From assembly GCA_947631455.1 (NCBI GenBank), contig CANRLH010000001.1:186001-250000 (forward strand): a stretch of 64,000 nt of DNA, written 5' to 3'. The position numbers and the translations under genes were made by a program. This stretch comes from an uncultured Clostridia bacterium. Lineage in GTDB: Bacteria; Bacillota; Clostridia; Oscillospirales; Ruminococcaceae. Shown one piece after another: positions 25,735 through 34,656 of the stretch (position 1 is the first letter of the stretch; the number at the start of each line of letters is the position of its first letter). The notes beneath the pieces are model-generated. The model saw only the letters and a list, made by a program, of their open reading frames with translations. It was not told the DNA's origin and ran no database searches.

Positions 25735-28056
25735 ATGATGATGTGTACCAGATGCAAAAAGCGTCCGGCGGTAGTGTTTATCACGGCTATGAACGGACAA
25801 GAAAGGAAAAACGAAGGCTTGTGTATAGTTTGTGCAAAAAAAATGGGTATTTCTCAAGTAGACGAGTATATGAAGTCTATGGGAATAACCGAAGAAGACC
25901 TTGAAGCGCTGTCAGACCAGTTTATGGAGATAAATGACGGAAACGATTTTGAAGTTGGAGGAAATTCGACCATGCCGGACTTTTTTTCTAATATGTTCGG
26001 TCAATTCGGCGCGGGCAGAAAAATAAACAAAGCGCAAGAAAGCTCTGCGGCAGATTCCGTATCAGAGGGAACGGAGGACACAAAGGAAAAGAAAAAGGGA
26101 CTTTTGGGAAAAGACAAGGATAAAAAAGACAAAAAGAAAAAGCTCAAGTTTTTGACAAATTACGCCACAAATCTCACAGACCGTGCCAAGGACGGAAAAC
26201 TTGACAATATAATAGGAAGAGATAAGGAGATCGACAGGGTTATTCAGATCTTGTCAAGACGGCAGAAAAACAACCCCTGTCTAATTGGTGAGCCGGGAGT
26301 AGGAAAGACCGCCATTGCAGAGGGAATAGCTCAGAAGATCGCATCGGGAGACGTTCCCTTTCACATAAAAAACAAGGAGCTTTATCTGCTTGATCTTACT
26401 GCAATGGTTGCGGGAACACAGTTTAGGGGACAGTTTGAAAGCAGGGTAAAGGGGCTTGTTGAAGAGGTGATAAGCCTTGGCAACGTAATTCTGTTTATCG
26501 ACGAGGTGCACAATCTGGTCGGAGCGGGAGATTCAGCAGAGGGCTCAATGAATGCCGCAAACATTTTAAAGCCTGCCCTTTCAAGGGGAGAGGTTCAGGT
26601 AATAGGCGCAACCACTTTTAAGGAGTACAGAAAGTATATTGAAAAGGATGCGGCTTTGGAGCGTCGTTTCCAGCCTGTTACTGTTACAGAGCCCACACTT
26701 GCAGATACAATAAAGGTTTTAGAGGGCATCAGAAAGTATTATGAGGACTATCACAAGGTCAAAATCGATGATGCGACTCTTAGAATGTGCGCGATTTTGT
26801 CTGAGAGGTATATAAACGACAGGTATCTTCCGGATAAGGCGATAGACCTTCTTGACGAGGCGTGCGCAAGAGCGGGTATCAGAAGTCCGGAGCTTGAGAG
26901 GTTTGAAAGCCTTACAGATGAGCTTAAGAGCCATCAGGACTCGGTAGACGGGTATGAGTCTATGGAAAATCCCGACTATGAGGCTATAGCAAAGGAAAAG
27001 GCGGAGATATTAAAAATCGAAAATGAGCTTGAGGAGGTTTCAAAAAAGGCGGCTCAGGTCAAGGTTACCGAGGAGGACATCTCAAGCGTGATAGAACTCT
27101 GGACCGGGATACCGGCACAAAAGGTAATAGAGACCGAGTATTCAAAGATAAGAAATTTAAAGGATACCCTGAGCGCCAGAATAATCGGACAGGACAAGGC
27201 AGTGGATGCTGTTGCTAAGGCTGTGAAGAGAACAAGAGCGGGGCTTTCCAAGCGTCGCAGACCGGCGTCGTTTATATTTGTAGGTCCTACGGGAGTCGGC
27301 AAGACCGAGCTTGTAAAGGTCTTGGGAGAGGAGCTTTTTGACGCTACCGAGCCGCTTATAAGGGTCGATATGAGCGAATATATGGAGCGGCACAGCGTTG
27401 CAAAGCTTATCGGTTCTCCTCCGGGATATGTAGGATACGACGAGGCTGGACAGCTGACAGAAAAAGTTCGCCGCCGTCCGTATTCGGTAATACTTTTTGA
27501 CGAGATCGAAAAGGCACATCCTGATGTTATGAATGTGCTTTTGCAGATACTTGACGAGGGAAAGATAACCGATGCACAGGGCAGAAGCGTATCCTTTGAA
27601 AATACGGTAATAGTAATGACCTCAAACGCCGGAAGCACCTCACAGGAAACGGGAGTTGGCTTTAACAAGACGGATAATGAGATCTCAAAGGAAAAGGCGA
27701 TGAAAGGACTTCGTGATTTTCTGCGTCCTGAGTTTTTGGGAAGAGTGGACGAGGTTGTGGTATTCAATCCTCTTACTGAGGAAAATTACGCAGACATCTG
27801 CGCGCTTATGTTAAATGAGATGAAGGAGCCTCTTGAGGAAAAGGGAATAGAGCTTGAATATGACAGAGCTTCCTGTGAGTATATCGCAAAAAAAGCGCAT
27901 AATAAAAAGCTGGGCGCAAGAGACATAAGAAGAGTTATTCGTCAGGAGGTCGAGGACAAGATAGCTTCCATCCTGATAGATGAGATGAAGATAGAAACCA
28001 AAAAGCTGAGCCTTACCGTAAAAAATAACGAGTTAAATGTAGAGGCAAGCGCATAA
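25735..28056 (+). CDS. clpE: ClpE-like AAA+ unfoldase with N-terminal C4 zinc finger
   Basis: Clp/Hsp100 ATPase that unfolds proteins for ClpP. ATG 25735 is chosen over GTG 25726. Instead of the double Clp-N repeat of ClpC, it begins with a C4 zinc finger (CTRCKKRP...GLCIVCAKK), then a charged Lys/Glu linker, as in ClpE. AAA+ domain 1: Walker A GEPGVGKTA and LFIDEVHNLVGAGD. A short coiled middle region with ESMENPDYEAIAKEK follows. AAA+ domain 2: GPTGVGKTE, ILFDEIEKAHPDV and arginine finger FLGRVDE. The tripeptide VGF (in ETGVGFNKT) matches the ClpP-docking loop. About 774 residues. It ends the long run, just before a strong terminator. Confidence 0.85.
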   Translation: MMMCTRCKKRPAVVFITAMNGQERKNEGLCIVCAKKMGISQVDEYMKSMGITEEDLEALSDQFMEINDGNDFEVGGNSTMPDFFSNMFGQFGAGRKINKAQESSAADSVSEGTEDTKEKKKGLLGKDKDKKDKKKKLKFLTNYATNLTDRAKDGKLDNIIGRDKEIDRVIQILSRRQKNNPCLIGEPGVGKTAIAEGIAQKIASGDVPFHIKNKELYLLDLTAMVAGTQFRGQFESRVKGLVEEVISLGNVILFIDEVHNLVGAGDSAEGSMNAANILKPALSRGEVQVIGATTFKEYRKYIEKDAALERRFQPVTVTEPTLADTIKVLEGIRKYYEDYHKVKIDDATLRMCAILSERYINDRYLPDKAIDLLDEACARAGIRSPELERFESLTDELKSHQDSVDGYESMENPDYEAIAKEKAEILKIENELEEVSKKAAQVKVTEEDISSVIELWTGIPAQKVIETEYSKIRNLKDTLSARIIGQDKAVDAVAKAVKRTRAGLSKRRRPASFIFVGPTGVGKTELVKVLGEELFDATEPLIRVDMSEYMERHSVAKLIGSPPGYVGYDEAGQLTEKVRRRPYSVILFDEIEKAHPDVMNVLLQILDEGKITDAQGRSVSFENTVIVMTSNAGSTSQETGVGFNKTDNEISKEKAMKGLRDFLRPEFLGRVDEVVVFNPLTEENYADICALMLNEMKEPLEEKGIELEYDRASCEYIAKKAHNKKLGARDIRRVIRQEVEDKIASILIDEMKIETKKLSLTVKNNELNVEASA

Positions 28057-28060
28057 AAAC

Positions 28061-28104
28061 AAACGCCGCTGTGTGAGTAATAATCACACAGCGGCGTTTT
28101 TATA
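28061..28104. terminator. Strong bidirectional terminator
   Basis: A 16-bp perfect stem (AAACGCCGCTGTGTGA at 28061-28076 with its complement at 28084-28099) is flanked by A-rich sequence upstream and TTTTTAT downstream. It separates the convergent clpE-like and AI-2E family genes. Confidence 0.92.
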
Positions 28105-28129
28105 ACCTGTAAAAACGATTGTCAAACGG

Positions 28130-29401
28130 TTATTTTGCTTGATTAACGTCCTCTGCTGCCGGAATTTTTATCTTATCAAGATCGGATTTTGATAGTATCT
28201 TTACTGAACCGTTCTTTTTTACAACTGTATCAAACCTGTTCTTATAGTAATCGGTATCAGTAGGAAGGTGTTTTTTTCTCAGCTTGTTTGAGATGTATTC
28301 TCTTAAGAGGTCGTAAATGATGGCAAATGCCGGAACAGCCAGTATCATTCCCAAAAAGCCGAACAGACCGCCGCCGACTAAGATCGAAACAAGTACCCAT
28401 ATCGCGGGGAGCCCGGTTGAATCGCCGAGAATCTTTGGTCCCAGAATATTGCCGTCAAACTGTTGGATAAGAATAATCACAATGATAAACCATATTACCA
28501 TATCCGGCTCAACCAGCAGTATCAGAAGTGCAGACGGTATAGCTCCGATAAACGGGCCGAAAAACGGTATTACGTTTGTTATACCGACAAAAACCGCGAT
28601 CATCAGAGGGTATGGGAAATTAAATATCGCAAGAATTACTCCGCACATAACGCCTATGATAAGAGAGTCGAGCAGTTTGCCGGAAATGAATCCGGAAAAG
28701 GTTTTATTTGCTCTGTTTAATATAGAAATAGTTGAGTCGAAGCTTGTTTTCTTTGAAAATGCAAGCATTATTTTTTTGCACTGAGCAATCAGTTTTTCCT
28801 TGCTGTAAAGCAGATAAACGGAAATTATTATGCCTAAGAAAAAGTTTTTCAAAAACGTGACCACCGACCATATGCTTGACATAAGGTTTGTCAGAACCGG
28901 CTCAACACGTTCCCACAAAGCGGAGGTGTCTTGTGCAAACTCCGTAAGCTTATCCGTCAGAGTATTCAGTATCTCCTTGTTGTCCTTGAAAACGTCGTTC
29001 ACAAATCCCTGAACCTTATTTATATAATCAGGGGTACTTCTGAAAATCTCATAAAGCGACTGAAAAAGGCTCGGCAGGATAAGTGCGATAGTTCCGCCTA
29101 TTATCACCAGAAGCAGCAGGATCACCAGTGCTACGGATATTACCCGCGCAAGCCGAGGGCGTTCTTTTTTCTTGAATATCCGCGTTGAGATAAATCTGTC
29201 GATAAACCTCATGGCGGGGTTTAGTATAAACGCAATGGCAAAGCCCCATATCACAGGCGATAAAACGCTAATTGCTTTTGATACTATCGACCAGATTGTC
29301 GAAAACCTGAAAATACATATAACCATAAGCATAGTAAGAGCGATAACCGCTAAAACGTATGCCGCAATTGTGTTATAGCGCTTGTTAGTATATTTTCTCA
29401 A
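28130..29401 (-). CDS. AI-2E family transporter (PF01594-type permease)
   Basis: A polytopic membrane protein of the AI-2E/TqsA/YdiK family, whose members are proposed exporters or ion antiporters; the autoinducer name is not evidence of that substrate. The start is TTG 29401 because GGAGGAAGG lies right before it; a longer upstream frame would cross the promoter. About seven to eight segments are visible, with the family features PVIWGFAIAFILNPAMRFIDR, KLLDSLIIGVMCGVILAIF, the FFGPFIGAIPSALLILL loop and GPKILGDSTGLPAIWVL. About 423 residues. It is transcribed alone from 29457-29485. Confidence 0.85.
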   Translation of the reverse strand: MRKYTNKRYNTIAAYVLAVIALTMLMVICIFRFSTIWSIVSKAISVLSPVIWGFAIAFILNPAMRFIDRFISTRIFKKKERPRLARVISVALVILLLLVIIGGTIALILPSLFQSLYEIFRSTPDYINKVQGFVNDVFKDNKEILNTLTDKLTEFAQDTSALWERVEPVLTNLMSSIWSVVTFLKNFFLGIIISVYLLYSKEKLIAQCKKIMLAFSKKTSFDSTISILNRANKTFSGFISGKLLDSLIIGVMCGVILAIFNFPYPLMIAVFVGITNVIPFFGPFIGAIPSALLILLVEPDMVIWFIIVIILIQQFDGNILGPKILGDSTGLPAIWVLVSILVGGGLFGFLGMILAVPAFAIIYDLLREYISNKLRKKHLPTDTDYYKNRFDTVVKKNGSVKILSKSDLDKIKIPAAEDVNQAK

Positions 29402-29456
29402 TATCCTTCCTCCGAAAATGATATAAAACAAAATGTAAAATTTTACGTACAATACA

Positions 29457-29485
29457 ATTATACATAACTTTTGGTGAAAAATCTA
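29457..29485 (-). promoter_or_regulatory. Probable promoter for AI-2E family gene
   Basis: On the minus strand TATAAT (29462-29457) is perfect; TAGATT (29485-29480) is a weak -35 at 17-bp spacing. Confidence 0.5.
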
Positions 29486-29553
29486 CTGTTTTTCAAACTT
29501 TTTTAACACTTTTAAAAAAAGATCAAAAAGCTCTTTTCAAAACTCCTGTTTTG

Positions 29554-29562
29554 TGGTATAAT
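29554..29562 (+). promoter_or_regulatory. Extended -10 promoter for pcrA and possibly the aro run
   Basis: TGG-TATAAT (29554-29562) is an extended -10 element; the -35 (TTTTCA at 29534-29539) is poor, as is common with extended -10 promoters. Confidence 0.6.
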
Positions 29563-29639
29563 ATTTAATGTATATCATAATTGGATAATTATGGGCATTT
29601 TTTGCAGGATAAATGTAAAAATCAGCAGGAGGATCATAA

Positions 29640-32003
29640 GTGCTTAATACTAACGACAGTGAGATCTTGAAGAAAAAAGCGCTTGAGAAATTTTTTGAAA
29701 GACTTAATAAGGAACAGCAAAGGGCTGTGTTTCAGATAAACGGGCCAGTGCTTATCCTTGCGGGAGCCGGAAGTGGAAAGACTACCGTTTTGGTAAACCG
29801 GATCGCTAATATGGTCTACTTCGGAAACGCATATCATGGCAAAACGCCGGACTTCACGACTGAAGAAAAGGACTTTTTAAAAAGCTATATAGAAGGCAAT
29901 GTTACCGACAAAAAAAGGCTCAGAGAAATATTGAAGTCTGAAACGGTAAACCCCTGGAATATTCTTGCCATTACGTTTACCAATAAGGCGGCAAGTGAGC
30001 TTAAGGAGCGGATTTTTGCAATGCTTGGTGATGAGGCGGCGGGCGTGACCGCTGCTACATTTCACTCAGCGTGCGTAAGGATCTTAAGGCGTGAAAGTCA
30101 GCATACCGAATACGGATCAAACTTTACCATATATGATACCGACGACCAGAAGAGAGTTATGAAGGCTCTTTTAAAAGACCTTGACATAAATGAAAAAATG
30201 TTTCCGCCAAAAAGCGTTTTGGACGTTATCTCAAGGTGTAAGGAGTCTTTGATCTCATCGCGTGATTACGAGAGTCAGGCAGGGCAGGATTATCAGAAAA
30301 GAATGACCGCAAGGATATATTCTGAGTATCAGAGCAGACTTGTCAGCGCAAACGCTATGGATTTTGACGATATAATATCGGTAACGGTAAGGCTTTTTGA
30401 AGAAAATCCGGATGTGCTTTCGCACTATCAGAACCTATATAAATACATTGTGGTAGACGAGTATCAGGATACCAATATGGTGCAGTACAGGCTCATATCT
30501 CTGCTTTCTTCAAAGCACGAAAATCTTTGCGTTGTCGGAGATGACGATCAGAGCATATATAAGTTCAGAGGGGCTACGATAGAGAATATTTTAAGCTTTG
30601 AAAGCCGGTTTGAGAATACGGCGGTAATAAGGCTTGAGCAAAACTACCGATCTACTCAGAACATTCTCGATTGCGCAAACTCTCTTATCAAGAACAATCG
30701 GGGTAGAAAGGGTAAAACTCTATACACCGTATCAGGTAAAGGCGAAAAGGTTACTCTGTATACTGCAAACACCGAAAAGAGTGAGGCGAAGTTTATTGCT
30801 GACACAGTTTTAGACGGGATTAAAAAAGGCAAAAGGCTGAATGATTTTGCGGTGCTTTACCGAATGAATTCACAGTCGAATGCCGTTGAGCAGGCGTTTA
30901 TTCAAGGCGGTATATCCTATAAGATTTTCGGCGGAACAAAGTTTTATGACCGCAAGGAAATAAAGGACATACTTTCATATCTTTCGGTAATAGACAATCA
31001 AAGCGATATGCTGAGGCTCAGGCGGATAATCAACGAGCCGAAGCGCACGATAGGGCCTGCTACCTTAACAGCCATTGAGCAAATATCATCAGACCTTGGC
31101 CAGACGCCTGTTGACGTGATGCTTGATTCCGAATCGCTGATGCCGCTTTCCAAAAAGGCAAAGGTGCTCGTGCCGCTTGCCGAAATGTTTTTGGAGCTTT
31201 CAGAGCTTGCAGATGAGATGCCTCTGGGAGAGTTGCTTGACACCCTTATGGAACGCTCGGGCTACAGAGAATATCTCAACGCTCAGGGCGATGAGGGCTT
31301 GACAAGGCTTGAAAATATAGAAGAGCTTAAAAGCACAATGGCAAACTATGAGGATACCGCGCAGGAGCCTTCACTATCGGGATTTTTAGAGGAGATATCA
31401 CTTTTTACCGATATGGACGATCTTGACGAAAACGGTGATTACGTTGTTATGATGACGATGCATTCCGCCAAAGGGCTTGAGTTTGACACAGTATTTGCGG
31501 TCGGAATGGAGGAAAACATATTTCCGTCACAGAGAAGCATCCCGGACGATGCGGAAATCGAGGAGGAGCGTCGTTTGTGTTACGTAGCCCTTACAAGGGC
31601 AAAGAAAAAGCTTTATCTTTTAAACGCCAGAAGAAGAATGCTTTACGGAATGACAACCTCCAATGCGCCTTCGAGATTTTTGTCTGAGCTTGATGAGCTC
31701 AGCACTGAAAAAGAATTTGAGCAGACATTGGTCAAGTCGGCGTCGTTAAGAAGTATTCCGGGAGATATAAGCTTAAAAACGGATATGTCTTTTGAAAGCA
31801 AGATAAAGCGAAGCGTTGCAAAGAAGCCTGAGGTCAATACCGAGACTTTCTCGGAGGGAGACAGGGTAACGCACAATGTTTTCGGAGAGGGAACGGTATT
31901 AAGCGCTGTTAAAATGTCAAACGACACAATGCTTGAGATCGCCTTTGACGAAAAGGGAACAAAAAAGATAATGGCTAATTTTTCAAGAGTAAAAAAGGTA
32001 TAG
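29640..32003 (+). CDS. pcrA: ATP-dependent DNA helicase PcrA/UvrD
   Basis: A 3'-5' SF1A helicase for nucleotide excision repair, plasmid/rolling-circle replication and removal of RecA or RNA polymerase. The start is GTG with CAGGAGG upstream. Motifs in order: Q motif LNKEQQRAVF, I AGAGSGKTT, Ia ITFTNKAASELKER, II VVDEYQDTN, III GDDDQSIYKFRGA, IV LEQNYRSTQNIL, V TMHSAKGLEFDTVF, VI VALTRAKKKLYLL. The C-terminus has a Tudor-like RNA polymerase-binding segment (GDRVTHNVFGEGTV). An insertion of about 35 residues after motif I (MVYFGNAYHGKTPDFTTEEK) is seen in clostridial members. 787 residues. Confidence 0.95.
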   Translation: MLNTNDSEILKKKALEKFFERLNKEQQRAVFQINGPVLILAGAGSGKTTVLVNRIANMVYFGNAYHGKTPDFTTEEKDFLKSYIEGNVTDKKRLREILKSETVNPWNILAITFTNKAASELKERIFAMLGDEAAGVTAATFHSACVRILRRESQHTEYGSNFTIYDTDDQKRVMKALLKDLDINEKMFPPKSVLDVISRCKESLISSRDYESQAGQDYQKRMTARIYSEYQSRLVSANAMDFDDIISVTVRLFEENPDVLSHYQNLYKYIVVDEYQDTNMVQYRLISLLSSKHENLCVVGDDDQSIYKFRGATIENILSFESRFENTAVIRLEQNYRSTQNILDCANSLIKNNRGRKGKTLYTVSGKGEKVTLYTANTEKSEAKFIADTVLDGIKKGKRLNDFAVLYRMNSQSNAVEQAFIQGGISYKIFGGTKFYDRKEIKDILSYLSVIDNQSDMLRLRRIINEPKRTIGPATLTAIEQISSDLGQTPVDVMLDSESLMPLSKKAKVLVPLAEMFLELSELADEMPLGELLDTLMERSGYREYLNAQGDEGLTRLENIEELKSTMANYEDTAQEPSLSGFLEEISLFTDMDDLDENGDYVVMMTMHSAKGLEFDTVFAVGMEENIFPSQRSIPDDAEIEEERRLCYVALTRAKKKLYLLNARRRMLYGMTTSNAPSRFLSELDELSTEKEFEQTLVKSASLRSIPGDISLKTDMSFESKIKRSVAKKPEVNTETFSEGDRVTHNVFGEGTVLSAVKMSNDTMLEIAFDEKGTKKIMANFSRVKKV

Positions 32004-32032
32004 ATAAATTTACATACGGAGGATGAAGACTA

Positions 32033-33052
32033 ATGATTATTGTACTTAAAAACACTGCCACAGACAGCCAGATAGAAGAGCTTACCAAGTGGCTTCAGAA
32101 ATTTGATGTAAAAACGAATATAGTTGTCGGACTGCATTCAAAGATAATAGGACTTGTGGGAGACACCACAAAAATAGATCTTGAAAGCGTTCAGGCAAAA
32201 GAGATGGTCGATGAGGTCAAGAGAGTTCAGGAGCCGTATAAGCAGGCTAACAGAAGATTTCATCCGGACGACACTGTTATAGAGGTGTGCGGAAGAAAGA
32301 TCGGAAGCAAAACGCTCAATGTCATAGCGGGTCCCTGCTCGGTTGAGAGCGAAAAGCAGATAATCGAAACCGCAATAGCCGTTAAAAAGGCGGGAGCGAC
32401 GATGCTTCGCGGCGGCGCTTATAAGCCCAGAACCTCGCCCTATTCCTTTCAGGGACTGGGCAAAGATGGACTTAAGTATCTTATAAAGGCAAGGGAGGAA
32501 ACGGGGCTTCCGATCGTTACCGAGATAATGTCGCTTGCACACCTTGACCAGTTTGAAGATATAGATGTTTTGCAGGTCGGAGCGCGAAATATGCAGAATT
32601 TTGAGCTTTTAAAGGAGCTTGGAAAAACCGACAAGCCGGTGCTTTTAAAAAGAGGACTTGCAAATACTTTAGAGGAGCTTTTGATGAGTGCGGAATATAT
32701 TATGAGCAACGGGAATAAAAATGTTATGCTCTGTGAAAGAGGTATAAGGACTTTTGAGCCGATGACCAGAAACACTCTTGATATTTCCGCTGTTCCGCTG
32801 TTAAAGCAGAAATCACACCTGCCTGTAGTTGTAGACCCAAGCCATGCGACCGGAATGACAACTCTTATTGAGCCGATGAGTCTTGCAGCTGTCGTTTCGG
32901 GAGCTGACGCTCTTGAAATAGAGGTTCATCTGGATCCTAAAAACGCATGGAGCGACGGAGCTCAGTGCCTTACTGCGCCGAGCTTTGAAGCGGTGATGAA
33001 AAAGGTCAGAGCGTGTGCGGAATTTATGGGAAGAAAAATTGATATACAATAA
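32033..33052 (+). CDS. aroF: 3-deoxy-7-phosphoheptulonate synthase (DAHP synthase, AroA-I-beta type)
   Basis: First enzyme of the shikimate pathway, condensing PEP with erythrose-4-phosphate. The 339-residue protein has an N-terminal ferredoxin-like domain (1-70), which in this class carries feedback regulation, then the barrel: VIAGPCSVES, GGAYKPRTSPYSFQGLG, QVGARNMQNF, VMLCERGIRTF, and VVDPSHATG, which supply PEP, sugar phosphate and metal ligands. The metal Cys in GPCSVES is present. It starts the run aroF-SH3-aroB-aroA-Nudix-aroC, 30 bp after pcrA. Confidence 0.94.
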   Translation: MIIVLKNTATDSQIEELTKWLQKFDVKTNIVVGLHSKIIGLVGDTTKIDLESVQAKEMVDEVKRVQEPYKQANRRFHPDDTVIEVCGRKIGSKTLNVIAGPCSVESEKQIIETAIAVKKAGATMLRGGAYKPRTSPYSFQGLGKDGLKYLIKAREETGLPIVTEIMSLAHLDQFEDIDVLQVGARNMQNFELLKELGKTDKPVLLKRGLANTLEELLMSAEYIMSNGNKNVMLCERGIRTFEPMTRNTLDISAVPLLKQKSHLPVVVDPSHATGMTTLIEPMSLAAVVSGADALEIEVHLDPKNAWSDGAQCLTAPSFEAVMKKVRACAEFMGRKIDIQ

Positions 33053-33064
33053 AAGGAGAAGAAA

Positions 33065-33466
33065 ATGATTAGAAAAATACTGGCTTTATCATCGGTTTTG
33101 GTTATTGCGCTTTCGCTTTGCGCCTGTGCAAACGACGGTAACATTGACATCACGTTTAAGAGAAAGGACTCACCGTCAGCGGTTGAAGCTTCCTCTTCTG
33201 AGGAAGCTTTGGGAAAAGAGCAGGCTACGACCAAACCCGAGGTGACCACTGAGGCTGCGACCGAGTCTGAGGGAACATTATATTCTGCAATGCAGGAGGT
33301 CAATGTGAGAAGACAGCCAAATCTTGATGCGAGTGTGCAGATACTGGGACAGCTCGCCTTTAATCAGCAGGTTTTGGTAAAAAATATTACGGACGGTTGG
33401 GCGGAGATAAGCTACAACGGAGAGACGGCTTATGTTTCTGCGGAATATCTTACCCGTGCTGATTAA
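33065..33466 (+). CDS. SH3-domain lipoprotein
   Basis: A 133-residue lipoprotein precursor. The signal segment (ILALSSVLVIALSLCAC) ends in a lipobox-like L-C-A-C. An acidic Ser/Thr/Glu-rich linker follows (about 40-78), then one bacterial SH3 (SH3b) domain: MQEVNVRRQPNLDASVQILG, DGWAEISYNG, TAYVSAEYL. Such domains usually bind cell-wall peptides. AAAGGAGAAG precedes the ATG and the gene is 12 bp after aroF, so it is very likely co-transcribed with aromatic amino-acid genes, an odd neighbour for a wall-binding lipoprotein. Confidence 0.8.
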   Translation: MIRKILALSSVLVIALSLCACANDGNIDITFKRKDSPSAVEASSSEEALGKEQATTKPEVTTEAATESEGTLYSAMQEVNVRRQPNLDASVQILGQLAFNQQVLVKNITDGWAEISYNGETAYVSAEYLTRAD

Positions 33467-33531
33467 AAAGGATTACATATCATTAAAAATTACTAACAAG
33501 GGCAAAGCTCTTAGATAAAGGATGGGGAAAT

Positions 33532-34644
33532 TTGAGAAGATTTAATGTAATGCTCAAAAAGGTCGTTGACGATTCATACGATATAGATATAGGATACTGT
33601 CTTGAGGACAGGCTGATAAACGATCTTGAGGAAGGTTTGTGCTACGGATATAAAAGGGTAGCGATAATATGCGACAGCACTGTTGCTCCGCTTTACGCAA
33701 CTCCGATCTGTAGAAAGCTCATCGATAACGGTTATGACCCTAAAATGTTTGTCTTTCCTGAAGGTGAAAGGAGCAAGATCCGAAAAACCAAGGAGCTTAT
33801 AGAGGATGATATGCTTGTGTCAGGCTTTCGGAAAGACTGCTTTGTACTGGCAGTAGGCGGCGGAGTCGTCACAGATGTTTCGGGATTTTTGGCGGGAACT
33901 TACGGCAGAGGCGTGCCGTTTATAAACTATGCCACTACGCTGCTTGCGGCGGCTGATGCTTCTGTTGGAGGAAAAACCGCGGTCAACACACCGCTTGCGA
34001 CAAATCTGATTGGTATGTTTAATCAGCCGAAAAAGGTGTATATCGACCTTGATACATGGAAGACTCTGCCGATAAGACAGATATCTTCAGGTCTTGCCGA
34101 AACGGTAAAGCACGCAATGATGGCGGATAAGGAGTTTTTTGAATATCTTGAAAATAACGTATCAGGTGTGTTTGAGTTTGAAAATTCAGTCTGCGAACAT
34201 GTAGCCGAGAAAAACTGCGAGATAAAATATAGGGTAGTTATGAAGGACGAAAAGGAAGCGTCACTGAGGGAGATCCTTAATCTCGGGCATACGGTCGGCA
34301 GGGCGTTAGAAACCGTAAGCGACTATACGCTTCTGCACGGTGAGGCAGTTGCGATCGGGCTTGTTGCGGAGTGCGAGCTGTCTAAGAGCAGGGGGCTTAT
34401 GACAGACGATGAAGTGAATAGAGTGAAGTCGCTTTTAAATAAGTGCGGCCTTGAAACTAATATACCCGGATATATAGACCGCAACCTGTTGGTGGAAAAG
34501 CTTTACACCGATAAAAAGGTGCGCGGAGGAAAGCTGCGTTTTGTGCTTCAGGACGGAATAGGAAAAGTTAAGCAGTTTGGTGATTCCTGGGCTACTTTCG
34601 TTAACAAGTCAGAAATTAAGAGAATCATATTCAATATGAAATAA
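33532..34644 (+). CDS. aroB: 3-dehydroquinate synthase AroB
   Basis: Second step of the shikimate pathway, cyclising DAHP to 3-dehydroquinate with NAD and a divalent metal. Landmarks: VFPEGERSKIRKTKELIEDDM, AVGGGVVTDVSGFLAGTYGRGVP, TTLLAAADASVGGKTAVNTP, the metal ligands in LAETVKHAMM, LNLGHTVGRALE and LLHGEAVAIGL. The start is a TTG with AAGGA 9 bp upstream; an ATG six codons later lacks a site. 370 residues, normal. aroA begins 12 bp after its stop. Confidence 0.94.
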   Translation: MRRFNVMLKKVVDDSYDIDIGYCLEDRLINDLEEGLCYGYKRVAIICDSTVAPLYATPICRKLIDNGYDPKMFVFPEGERSKIRKTKELIEDDMLVSGFRKDCFVLAVGGGVVTDVSGFLAGTYGRGVPFINYATTLLAAADASVGGKTAVNTPLATNLIGMFNQPKKVYIDLDTWKTLPIRQISSGLAETVKHAMMADKEFFEYLENNVSGVFEFENSVCEHVAEKNCEIKYRVVMKDEKEASLREILNLGHTVGRALETVSDYTLLHGEAVAIGLVAECELSKSRGLMTDDEVNRVKSLLNKCGLETNIPGYIDRNLLVEKLYTDKKVRGGKLRFVLQDGIGKVKQFGDSWATFVNKSEIKRIIFNMK

Positions 34645-34656
34645 ACAGAGGTTTTT

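Noticed and set aside
27054-27767. 237-codon ORF antisense to the clpE-like gene
   Set aside because: Ser/Thr-rich translation typical of antisense frames; no start signals.
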